DNA from: JACPGQ01 sp039798685
GTDB lineage: Bacteria > Patescibacteriota > Microgenomatia > Levybacterales > UBA12049
Length of the DNA stretch: 5,143 nucleotides
Assembly: GCA_039798685.1 (NCBI GenBank)
Contig: JBDKFM010000070.1
Location: 1-5,143, forward strand
Reading direction: 5' to 3'
Shown: one piece after another, positions 1 to 5,143 of the stretch
Numbering within the stretch: the first letter of the stretch is position 1
Layout of the letters: each line of letters begins with the position of its first letter
Position numbers and translations under genes: made by a program
The notes under the pieces: model-generated
What the model was told of the DNA's origin: nothing
Database searches by the model: none
The model's input: only the letters and a program-made list of their open reading frames with translations

Positions 1-1175
1 AGATTCAGGAATCAAGAGCAAAAATTGATGCATTACGGCTTGAGCTTGAGAAGGCAGAGCGGGATGTAAATCTGCAGGCAGCCGCAGAGATAAAATACGG
101 AAAGATCCCCGAGCTTGAGAAGAAGCTGAAAGAATATGGAGAACTTTGGGCAAAGATTCCCTCAGAATCCAGGGTCTTGCGGGAGGAAGTTGATGAGGAT
201 GATATAGCGAAAGTAGTTTCACGGTGGACCGGCATTCCTGCGAGCAGAATGTTAGCTTCTGAAGCAGAACGGTTATCGCATCTTGATTCGGAGCTTGGTA
301 AAAGCGTTATCGGACAGGAGCGTGCGATCGATGCGGTAGCCAGAGCGATCAGGAGAGCTCGTTCGGGTTTAGGAGAAAAGAATCGTCCGATCGGATCATT
401 TCTTTTCTTAGGACCAACCGGTGTTGGGAAAACCGAGACAGCAAAAGCGCTGGCAGAGATTCTTTTTAGTGATCAGCATGCGATCACAAGAATAGATATG
501 AGTGAGTATATGGAGCAGCATGCCGTCGCGCGGCTTATCGGTGCACCACCAGGCTATGTCGGATATGAAGAGGGGGGTCAGCTTACAGAAGCGGTTCGCA
601 GGAAACCATACTCCGTGCTGCTTTTTGATGAGATAGAAAAAGCACATCCTCAGGTGTTTAATATATTCCTACAACTTCTTGATGAAGGTCGTCTGACAGA
701 CAGTAGGGGTAATGTCGTTGATTTTCGAAATACGATTATCATCATGACAAGTAATTTGGCGGGAGATGTGATCCGCGAGCATGAAGAGAAGCATAAGGAG
801 AAGGAGCGGGCGACGCTTGAGTCTTTGGTGTGGGAAGTCTTACACCGGCATTTCCGTCCGGAATTTTTGAATCGACTGGACTCAGTTGTCATTTATAATA
901 CGCTCACACCAAAAGACATCCTGAAGATTACTGAGTTGCAGCTTGAGAGCGTGAAGCAGAGGGTTGCTGAAAACAATATCTCAGTAGTTATCTCTGATGA
1001 TTTAGTGATGTATTTTGCGGAAAAAGGATTCGATCCGGTGTTTGGTGCCCGGCCATTGAGGCGTCTTATTGAGGAAAAATTGGTCGACGAGATTGCGCTG
1101 AGAATTGTTGATGGGAACATAAAGCCGGGAGATACTATTACGCCAAAGATAGAACATGATAAGATAGTCTTCTGA
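1..1175 (+). CDS. clpB: ATP-dependent disaggregase ClpB, C-terminal part (5' end outside window)
   Basis: ClpB is a cytosolic hexameric AAA+ disaggregase that, with DnaK, threads aggregated proteins through its central pore. The frame is open from base 3, so the 390 residues seen are roughly the last 45% of a usual ClpB of about 860 residues; the TTG at 177 is internal. Visible residues 1-55 are the end of the coiled-coil middle domain, including the KIPELEKKL segment. Next come the linker motif VVSRWTGIP and the second AAA+ module. That module has Walker A GPTGVGKT (137-144), pore loop GYVGYEEGG (Tyr185), Walker B VLLFDE (Asp209, Glu210), sensor 1 TSN (Asn251), arginine finger in FLNR (Arg291) and sensor 2 GARPLRR (Arg350). 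All key residues are present, so the visible part looks functional. Its TGA overlaps the next gene's ATG by one base, suggesting co-transcription and translational coupling. ClpA/ClpC are less likely because the middle-domain end is ClpB-like and no IGL/F ClpP-docking loop is seen. Confidence 0.97.
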   Translation, partial: IQESRAKIDALRLELEKAERDVNLQAAAEIKYGKIPELEKKLKEYGELWAKIPSESRVLREEVDEDDIAKVVSRWTGIPASRMLASEAERLSHLDSELGKSVIGQERAIDAVARAIRRARSGLGEKNRPIGSFLFLGPTGVGKTETAKALAEILFSDQHAITRIDMSEYMEQHAVARLIGAPPGYVGYEEGGQLTEAVRRKPYSVLLFDEIEKAHPQVFNIFLQLLDEGRLTDSRGNVVDFRNTIIIMTSNLAGDVIREHEEKHKEKERATLESLVWEVLHRHFRPEFLNRLDSVVIYNTLTPKDILKITELQLESVKQRVAENNISVVISDDLVMYFAEKGFDPVFGARPLRRLIEEKLVDEIALRIVDGNIKPGDTITPKIEHDKIVF

Positions 1176-1780
1176 TGAAGACCTGTAAAACCTGCAATTC
1201 ACCTCTTGAAATCAGAAAGCCTAGAATTACTGCGGAGAAGCTTCTGAAGCATTTTTATTATTCTGCATATTACTACTGCCGTCGATGCCAGAAAATGTAT
1301 TTTGATGATTCGTTTAAGGTGATGAATAAAAATTACGGTCTTTTTACGAAGCCTGAGAAGCCAGTAGGTGTTGATGTCGAGATATGGACAGACGGCGCGT
1401 GCGTGCACAATGGTACGGATCGGGCCCGAGCTGCCTGGGCATTTGTCTCAGGAACTACGGAGAAGGCTGGTCGTATATCCGGAAAACAGACGAATAATGT
1501 GGCTGAGGCGTATGCTATTTATCATGCGCTTCTCTGGTCTTCAGAGATGGGGTATAAAAAGATAGTAATTTATTCAGACAGTCAGATCAGTATAGGAAAT
1601 CTGGCAAAGTCATATGAGCGTGTGAAAGAAAATCAGGAGATTTTCAGGCTTATACAGGAGCTCGTGTCTGCGAGTAATCTTGAGGTATGGTATGAAAAAG
1701 TGCTCGGACACTCAGGAGATCCGAATAATGAGCGTGTTGATAAGCTCGCAAATACTCTTGCCGCATCAGGTGATTTGTAA
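1175..1780 (+). CDS. rnhA: Ribonuclease HI family protein with N-terminal zinc-ribbon-like domain
   Basis: RNase H1 cleaves the RNA strand of RNA-DNA hybrids (R-loops, primers) in the cytosol using two metal ions. Residues about 67-195 form the RNase H fold. They carry the full DEDD set: Asp73 in WTDGAC, Glu111 in NNVAEAYA, Asp135 in IYSDSQ and Asp189 in ERVDKLA. His179 sits in the GHSGDPNNERVD loop. Residues 1-66 are an extra domain with C4-x2-C7 and C35-x2-C38, the spacing of a zinc ribbon, rich in Tyr and Lys. It occupies the place where many eukaryotic and some bacterial RNase H1 enzymes carry a hybrid-binding domain, so a role in nucleic-acid binding is inferred. At 201 residues it is longer than plain RNase HI (about 155), which this extension explains. 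The ATG lies inside the clpB stop (TGATG) with no clear Shine-Dalgarno, so translation is probably coupled to clpB. The catalytic family is secure; the zinc ribbon is inferred from cysteine spacing. Confidence 0.9.
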   Translation: MKTCKTCNSPLEIRKPRITAEKLLKHFYYSAYYYCRRCQKMYFDDSFKVMNKNYGLFTKPEKPVGVDVEIWTDGACVHNGTDRARAAWAFVSGTTEKAGRISGKQTNNVAEAYAIYHALLWSSEMGYKKIVIYSDSQISIGNLAKSYERVKENQEIFRLIQELVSASNLEVWYEKVLGHSGDPNNERVDKLANTLAASGDL

Positions 1781-1789
1781 TCTCTTGAG

Positions 1790-1818
1790 TTGACATCAGG
1801 GATTGTTCGTAGGATACT
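1790..1818 (+). promoter_or_regulatory. Predicted sigma70-type promoter upstream of the Tat-like protein gene
   Basis: There is a perfect -35 box TTGACA at 1790-1795, a 17-base spacer, and GATACT at 1813-1818, matching the TATAAT consensus at four of six positions. The expected transcription start, about 6-8 bases later, falls on or next to the GTG at 1825, which would give a leaderless or almost leaderless message. The AGGA at 1811-1814 could instead act as a ribosome site for that GTG in a longer read-through transcript; it overlaps the -10 box, so the two roles apply to different RNAs. The call rests on consensus matching only. Confidence 0.5.
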
Positions 1819-1824
1819 ACCCCG

Positions 1825-3042
1825 GTGAATGAGCGCATGTCAGCAGTAGCGCAGGCAGCATCAGGTGAGCTACATTTTTCCCGAAGAGCGTTTATCGCTG
1901 CGACTCCTCTTTCGTTGGCTGTTCTATTCAAGGAGCCCGCGTTGCGGGACACACTTGGTGAGGTAGGATGTCAGATTGATATTCATCGTCCGCGAAAAGA
2001 GGCATATAGTGAGTACGATGAATATGTAAGAGATTTCCCGCGCGCTTCTGAGGAGACGTACGCCCGTATTTTTTCTTCACTGGATATTCATCCTCTGAGT
2101 TCATCTGTCAATGTACGACGATTTCATAATTCTGACAGGCTTGCCCGTGTAGAGACAACGCTTTCTGAGGATCAGCTGGTATTTCTTGAGGTGTCAGGCG
2201 TACATGATCCTGAGATGAGTCTGCGTGCAGTAGAGGTGCTGGCAAACGATCGCCAGTATTACCTTCCGATTATGCAGACTGAGTTGAATAAATCTGCGCA
2301 GATGACGCTTGGTGTGCAAAAGAGAGGGAACATTGTGGTCGATATTGATGCGACGAAGTTCTCCCGCGGGATCACTTCAGAAAATATTGGTATACAACTC
2401 CTTGGGGTAGAAGGGAGTCCTCTTGCACTTTCTCTTCTGAGGCTATTAAATACGCTTTATCTTCGTGAGGATAACGATTCTGCTGATAGTTTTTTGCTCA
2501 ATGATTTTCCTCTTATGGCGAGAGCGTATCTACGGGAAAATCCTTTTCTCGGCACGCTCATGTGGGAGAAATGGATACGTGCAACTTCTCAGGATGGAGG
2601 GACACCTCTTTGTCGGGCAATAGAAACGCATGGCACTCCCACCGATTATGAAGTTGTCGAGATAGATACGACGACTGATGATGAAGGATTACTTCTTGAG
2701 CAAGTTGATCAGGGAGTACAGCATGCAATTGTTCCGTATCAAAAGTATGAAGATCCTGTTGTTGTATCAGATGCGGTCAATCTTACTCTGCAGATCGATA
2801 AAAAAAATAATATGACAAAACGGGAAATTACCTCATCTCATGCTGTTGCTCTTGTCCCTCATATACTCTCCCGTGATGATGATCAGTTCTATCAGTATCA
2901 GCTTTTAGCAGCGGATGTATTCGGAGCGAGGGAGAGATGGAGAGAGGGAAATCTTAGTGCTGAGTTTATATCAAGACTCGCTGCGGAACTGGGAGGACGA
3001 GATCTTGTCAGTGAGGCATATGCGTATAGGGATGTAGTGTAG
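1825..3042 (+). CDS. Uncharacterised 405-residue protein with twin-arginine-like N-terminal segment
   Basis: I do not recognise a family. The N-terminus has a Tat-like motif S19-R20-R21-A22-F23-I24 followed by a short hydrophobic stretch (about 22-35), then Lys36. This resembles a Tat signal or short membrane anchor, but no clear AxA cleavage site follows. The remaining 370 residues are acidic and soluble-looking, with alternating beta-like segments (about 120-200), an aromatic helix-like part around 225-250, and only two cysteines (Cys49 and one in TPLCRA). No catalytic motif stands out. The GTG at 1825 was chosen because an in-frame stop lies at 1810-1812 and AGGA sits 10 bases upstream; ATG 1837 is a credible alternative that keeps the Arg-Arg motif. 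The gene has its own promoter-like boxes and lies 57 bases before the sodN ATG, on the same strand. A role in exported oxidative-stress or metal handling is possible but nothing in the sequence proves it. Coding status is supported by length and strand context. Confidence 0.8.
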   Translation: MNERMSAVAQAASGELHFSRRAFIAATPLSLAVLFKEPALRDTLGEVGCQIDIHRPRKEAYSEYDEYVRDFPRASEETYARIFSSLDIHPLSSSVNVRRFHNSDRLARVETTLSEDQLVFLEVSGVHDPEMSLRAVEVLANDRQYYLPIMQTELNKSAQMTLGVQKRGNIVVDIDATKFSRGITSENIGIQLLGVEGSPLALSLLRLLNTLYLREDNDSADSFLLNDFPLMARAYLRENPFLGTLMWEKWIRATSQDGGTPLCRAIETHGTPTDYEVVEIDTTTDDEGLLLEQVDQGVQHAIVPYQKYEDPVVVSDAVNLTLQIDKKNNMTKREITSSHAVALVPHILSRDDDQFYQYQLLAADVFGARERWREGNLSAEFISRLAAELGGRDLVSEAYAYRDVV

Positions 3043-3060
3043 GATTCTGGTCATAGGACA

Positions 3061-3089
3061 TTGACAGAGTTCGTGCGATTTAGTATTGT
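3061..3089 (+). promoter_or_regulatory. Predicted sigma70-type promoter for sodN
   Basis: A perfect -35 box TTGACA (3061-3066) is followed by a 17-base spacer and TATTGT (3084-3089), four of six matches to TATAAT. The predicted transcription start, about 3096, lies only about 4 bases before the ATG at 3100, so the sodN message would be leaderless or nearly so. The -35 box occupies the only upstream alternative start (TTG 3061), which argues against that start. No obvious palindromic operator for a nickel or iron regulator was seen next to the boxes. Confidence 0.5.
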
Positions 3090-3099
3090 AAGTGTGTAC

Positions 3100-3555
3100 A
3101 TGGTACGACACATCGTATCCCTCTTTGCCCATTTTCTACCAGCAGAAGTAGTGCATGCTCATTGTGATGTCCCCTGCGGTATTTATGATCCCAAACCTGC
3201 ACAGATCGCTGCTGCGACTGTTAAAAAGATGGTTGAAAAGATCACGACTCCACCAGTGATGGATCAAAGTGATCCGGCTTCTGTCCGGAATTATCATAAT
3301 AATATGACCCGTTTTGTGCTGACAAAAGAGGAGCATGCAAGAAAGTGCAAAGAGGAACTTCTCATTCTCTGGACCGATTACTTTAAACCCGAGCATCTGA
3401 CACAATTTCCGAATCTTCATGAGACCTTTTGGAAAGCCGCAAAACTCTGCTCCAAAAACAAGCAGGAGGTAAGTCTTGAATCCTCCGAACAGCTTGTTGC
3501 TGCTGTCGATGAGATTGCTCAGATCTTTGAGCAATCAAAGAAGGTGACAAAGTAG
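3100..3555 (+). CDS. sodN: Nickel superoxide dismutase precursor (SodN)
   Basis: Ni-SOD converts superoxide to oxygen and hydrogen peroxide with a nickel ion held by the mature N-terminal hook. From ATG 3100 the precursor has 151 residues: a 20-residue propeptide ending VVHA, then the hook HCDVPCGIYDP. Mature His1, Cys2 and Cys6 are the nickel ligands, Asp3 and Tyr9 are conserved, and Pro5 shapes the hook. The mature part is 131 residues against about 117 in Streptomyces. The core LWTDYFKPEHL, the following FPNLHETFWKAAKLCSKNK and the C-terminal DEIAQIFEQSK match the family's four-helix bundle, and recall suggests the longer cyanobacterial-type form. Mature position 17, Glu in Streptomyces where it helps hold His1, is Ala here. 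The ATG was preferred over TTG 3061 because it gives a normal propeptide length and TTG lies in a -35 box. The propeptide is not a classical signal peptide, so a cytosolic enzyme is likely. The adjacent protease gene, 11 bases downstream, strongly supports the call. Confidence 0.95.
   Translation: MVRHIVSLFAHFLPAEVVHAHCDVPCGIYDPKPAQIAAATVKKMVEKITTPPVMDQSDPASVRNYHNNMTRFVLTKEEHARKCKEELLILWTDYFKPEHLTQFPNLHETFWKAAKLCSKNKQEVSLESSEQLVAAVDEIAQIFEQSKKVTK
3513..3536 (+). repeat. Perfect 9-bp inverted repeat (hairpin) at the 3' end of sodN
   Basis: GATTGCTCA (3513-3521) and TGAGCAATC (3528-3536) are perfect inverted copies around a 6-base loop. In RNA this would be a stable stem-loop inside the last codons of sodN, ending 16 bases before its stop codon and 30 bases before the sodX ATG. 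No T-run follows on either strand, so it is not a standard intrinsic terminator. It could stabilise the sodN 3' end, mark a cleavage site, or limit ribosomes reaching sodX, or it may be a codon coincidence. Confidence 0.55.
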
Positions 3556-3566
3556 CACTTCCCCAC

Positions 3567-3866
3567 ATGAGAGTACCTGTAAAAAAATATACGGTTGTCG
3601 GAAAAAGCATGGAACCATCACTCGTTGAGGGAAATCGTGTGATTGCGTCGCATCTTGCATACGCGATCTCGCGTCCTCGTGTGGGGCATATCGTTATTGC
3701 GAAACATCCTGTGAGCGGAATTCCGCTGATAAAAAGGGTGTCCCGTGTGCAGAAAGAACGGTATTTTCTTGAGGGAGATAATGCACGATCTAGTTCGGAT
3801 AGTCGTTCGTTCGGTTGGGTAACGAGGGATTTGATCCTTGGAAAAGTATTGTATGTGTATTCATAG
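3567..3866 (+). CDS. sodX: Nickel-type superoxide dismutase maturation protease (SodX), S26/S24-like
   Basis: SodX-type proteases cut the Ni-SOD propeptide so that His1 becomes the free N-terminus needed for nickel binding. The 99-residue protein is a minimal signal-peptidase fold. Ser14 in VGKSMEPSL is the likely nucleophile, RVGHIVIAKHP (38-48) is the conserved beta-strand region, and Lys56 in PLIKRV is the likely general base. The box LEGDNARSSSDSR (68-80), followed by FGWV, is the family's GDN-DSR signature. There is no N-terminal transmembrane helix, unlike housekeeping signal peptidase I, which fits a cytosolic substrate such as pro-SodN. The gene lies 11 bases after sodN on the same strand, so the pair is almost surely co-transcribed. 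No Shine-Dalgarno is visible before the ATG, so expression may depend on ribosomes arriving from sodN. A generic S26 peptidase or LexA-like enzyme would fit the fold, but the neighbourhood makes SodX much the best reading. Confidence 0.93.
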   Translation: MRVPVKKYTVVGKSMEPSLVEGNRVIASHLAYAISRPRVGHIVIAKHPVSGIPLIKRVSRVQKERYFLEGDNARSSSDSRSFGWVTRDLILGKVLYVYS

Positions 3867-3907
3867 AAAAAGAAGGGTAGGGAAGATGTTGTGTTTGTGT
3901 CAAGTTG

Positions 3908-3930
3908 GTGACTTATGTCACTTGCATAAT
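3908..3930 (+). promoter_or_regulatory. Palindromic possible operator with -10-like box before the methyltransferase gene
   Basis: The sodX-methyltransferase gap (3867-3944) holds GTGAC-TTAT-GTCAC (3908-3921). This is also GTGA-N6-TCAC, the core spacing of CRP/FNR-family sites. CATAAT follows at 3925-3930, matching TATAAT at five of six positions, 14 bases before the ATG at 3945. No good -35 box stands 16-18 bases upstream. The palindrome sits where a bound protein would overlap RNA polymerase, so repression fits better than classical activation. It has no T-run and is not a terminator. The regulator is unknown. Confidence 0.35.
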
Positions 3931-3944
3931 ACGTACTAATAATT

Positions 3945-4481
3945 ATGGTGAATTTGATTCTTTTTACAATCGTCATTTTACTCCTCATCGCACTCTCGAT
4001 GATCTGGCCACCTGACAGTCCCTGGGCGCCGTGGTGGAGGACATCCGGCAGAATTGCTCGAGCGATGTGTAAGTTGGCACGCGTTGGGAAGAAGGATGTG
4101 GTGTATGATCTTGGGTCAGGAGACGGAACTGCGCTCATTGTTGCAGCTGATGAATACGGCGCACGGGGTGTAGGAGTTGAGATAGATCCTCTCCGTGCAT
4201 ATGTATCGATGACGAGAACAAAGTTGGAGCGGGTTGCGGGTAAGGTGACTATTCATCAGAAGAATTTTTTTGATGTCTCAATACGTGACGCAACTGTGGT
4301 ATTTGTGTATCTCGTCCCGAAGGCGCTCCATCGACTGAAGCCAAAATTCGCGTCAGAGCTTAGGCCGGGGACTCGTATTGTAAGTTTTCGTTATCAGATT
4401 CCATATCTCCCGCTGACAGAGAAAGATGAGTTGCATCAGATTTATTTGTATACAATCCCAAAATCATTTGTGACTTCCTGA
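3945..4481 (+). CDS. Membrane-anchored class I SAM-dependent methyltransferase, FAM173-like
   Basis: This is a probable methyltransferase using S-adenosylmethionine, possibly a protein-lysine methyltransferase. Residues 4-20 form one hydrophobic helix that would anchor the N-terminus in the membrane, followed by the Pro/Trp-rich juxtamembrane stretch WPPDSPWAPWWRTS (21-34). The catalytic domain starts near residue 36. It has motif I VVYDLGSGDGTALI (52-65), the acidic ribose-binding loop GVEIDP (77-82), and a motif-IV-like strand VVFVYLVPKAL, then ELRPGTRIVSFRYQIP. The order of anchor, proline-rich linker, DLGSGDG, GVE-x-(D/N)P and a VP strand resembles the mitochondrial FAM173 enzymes (ATPSCKMT, ANTKMT), and I recall similar short proteins in CPR genomes. 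The substrate is unknown. At 178 residues it is near the minimum for the Rossmann fold. No Shine-Dalgarno precedes the ATG; a -10-like box 14 bases upstream suggests a short leader. Its end overlaps the convergent minus-strand gene by 18 bases. Confidence 0.85.
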   Translation: MVNLILFTIVILLLIALSMIWPPDSPWAPWWRTSGRIARAMCKLARVGKKDVVYDLGSGDGTALIVAADEYGARGVGVEIDPLRAYVSMTRTKLERVAGKVTIHQKNFFDVSIRDATVVFVYLVPKALHRLKPKFASELRPGTRIVSFRYQIPYLPLTEKDELHQIYLYTIPKSFVTS

Positions 4482-5143
4482 TTTTTTGCACCTGAAAAGG
4501 TGTACTGCATTTTCAGCACCCTCCGGTTTAAAAAATGAGACGGCAAGACTTGTACACGACTCGGTAATTTTTTTCTCATCAAAAATTCCACCGAGTAAGG
4601 GATAGTGAATGGATGATTCTGGATAGATTGCTGCGCTGCTCACGATGATTGCTTCAGCAGCGATTGCATCATTAGTGAGTGAATTCTTGTCAAGGAATCC
4701 CTTTCTGTAAATATTTTCATTTGTATCAACGATTGCATTGAGAAGAGGGGTGTCACTGAGATATGCAAGAGCTGGAGTCAGTGAGTTGATGCCGTAGAGT
4801 GCGCGTGGATGTTCTTTTTTCACAATTGCGACCAGTCGATCGATATCTGCTATTTTTTGTAGATTTCTATATGAGGTGATGTAGAGAGTTGCGTTATAGC
4901 AGAGAAAGACACCTATAATCGTCGGGAGTACAATCCTCTGTACAGAGAATGTTTTCTGAATTGATTCATAAAGTCCCGGGAAAGAGAGTGCCAGGAGAGG
5001 AATGCAAAGATTGAGATAGAGATAGTAAATATCCTGGTAGAGAAGAAAGAAGATGAGACTGAGGAGTGAGACAAGTCCGAAGAGCAGTTGTTTTCTTATT
5101 GTGAAGATGTTCCAGAAAAGGAGAATTGCAAACAGTGCGTCAT
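4464..5143 (-). CDS. Polytopic membrane protein, C-terminal part; possible GT-C glycosyltransferase (N-terminus outside window)
   Basis: The minus-strand frame is open from the window edge (first complete codon at 5141-5139) to the TGA at 4466-4464, giving the last 225 residues; the GTG at 4823 is internal. Visible residues 2-15, 19-35, about 38-57 and 70-90 are hydrophobic and probably make three or four membrane helices. Residues from about 92 onward form a soluble C-terminal region. It includes RNLQKIADIDRLVAIVKKEHP, with the later segments LSDTPLLNAIVDTN and NDAIAAEAIIVSS. This layout, helices followed by a soluble tail carrying a short D-T-N motif, recalls GT39/ArnT/PMT-like glycosyltransferases that use lipid-linked sugars at the membrane, as often found in CPR genomes. 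The catalytic aspartates would be near the N-terminus and are not visible, so the family is only a suggestion. The C-terminal codons overlap the convergent methyltransferase by 18 bases, and no terminator separates them. Confidence 0.75.
   Translation of the reverse strand, partial: DALFAILLFWNIFTIRKQLLFGLVSLLSLIFFLLYQDIYYLYLNLCIPLLALSFPGLYESIQKTFSVQRIVLPTIIGVFLCYNATLYITSYRNLQKIADIDRLVAIVKKEHPRALYGINSLTPALAYLSDTPLLNAIVDTNENIYRKGFLDKNSLTNDAIAAEAIIVSSAAIYPESSIHYPLLGGIFDEKKITESCTSLAVSFFKPEGAENAVHLFRCKKSGSHK

Noticed and set aside
1650..1952. 100-residue minus-strand open frame spanning the gap at 1781-1824
   Set aside because: It is antisense to the end of the RNase H gene and the start of the next gene, with no recognisable motif.
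2931..2960. Purine-rich GA tract
   Set aside because: It encodes a charged stretch (ARERWREGN) within the 405-residue protein and shows no regular repeat unit.
3061..3099. TTG at 3061 as the sodN start, adding 13 residues
   Set aside because: TTG is the first half of a perfect TTGACA box, AGGA lies only two bases before it, and ATG 3100 gives a normal 20-residue propeptide.
3136..3534. 132-residue minus-strand open frame
   Set aside because: It lies wholly antisense to sodN and has no promoter, ribosome site or recognisable motif.
3383..4138. 251-residue minus-strand open frame
   Set aside because: It runs antisense through sodN, sodX and the methyltransferase gene, all strongly supported by conserved motifs; its protein shows no recognisable family features.
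4487..4516. Inverted repeats (4489-4502 and 4492-4516) as a terminator between convergent genes
   Set aside because: On the plus strand the T-run comes before the stem, and on the minus strand an A-run follows it. The sequence also lies inside the minus-strand coding region.
1..5143. Recoded TGA (as in Gracilibacteria/Absconditabacteria)
   Set aside because: clpB, the methyltransferase and the minus-strand gene all end at TGA at plausible positions, and no in-frame TGA interrupts a conserved domain.

Overview
The window reads as a compact bacterial chromosome segment in the standard code; the ClpB frame ends normally at TGA, so TGA is not recoded. Several proteins resemble ones I associate with Patescibacteria (Candidate Phyla Radiation, CPR): a short membrane-anchored class I methyltransferase, an RNase HI with an N-terminal zinc ribbon, and a polytopic GT-C-like membrane protein. 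This placement comes from family recall and has not been tested phylogenetically. No mobile element, CRISPR array, tRNA or rRNA was seen.

Layout. Positions 1-1175 (+) hold the C-terminal part of the ClpB disaggregase. Its stop overlaps by one base the ATG of a 201-residue RNase HI-type protein (1175-1780). A short gap with a sigma70-like promoter leads to a 405-residue unrecognised protein with a twin-arginine-like N-terminus (1825-3042). A second gap holds another TTGACA promoter. It leads to a nickel superoxide dismutase precursor, sodN (ATG 3100-3555), and 11 bases later its probable maturation protease, sodX (3567-3866). A 78-base gap with a perfect 5-bp palindrome precedes a membrane-anchored SAM methyltransferase (3945-4481). 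That gene converges, with an 18-base tail-to-tail overlap, on a minus-strand membrane protein (4464-5143) that is cut by the window edge.

How the genes work together. The clearest functional unit is sodN-sodX. SodN is made with a short propeptide ending in His-Ala. SodX is a small soluble S26-type serine protease that would remove it to expose the nickel-binding His-Cys-x-x-Pro-Cys hook. This implies that the cell meets superoxide and has a nickel supply. ClpB adds protein rescue after heat or oxidative stress. No functional link is shown for the Tat-like protein, the methyltransferase or the minus-strand gene.

The most notable points are the Ni-SOD cassette in a probable CPR-like genome, promoter boxes placed so close to start codons that mRNAs would be leaderless or nearly so, and a 9-bp perfect hairpin at the end of sodN. 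The methyltransferase also resembles the mitochondrial FAM173 lysine methyltransferases, and the zinc ribbon-RNase H fusion is uncommon.
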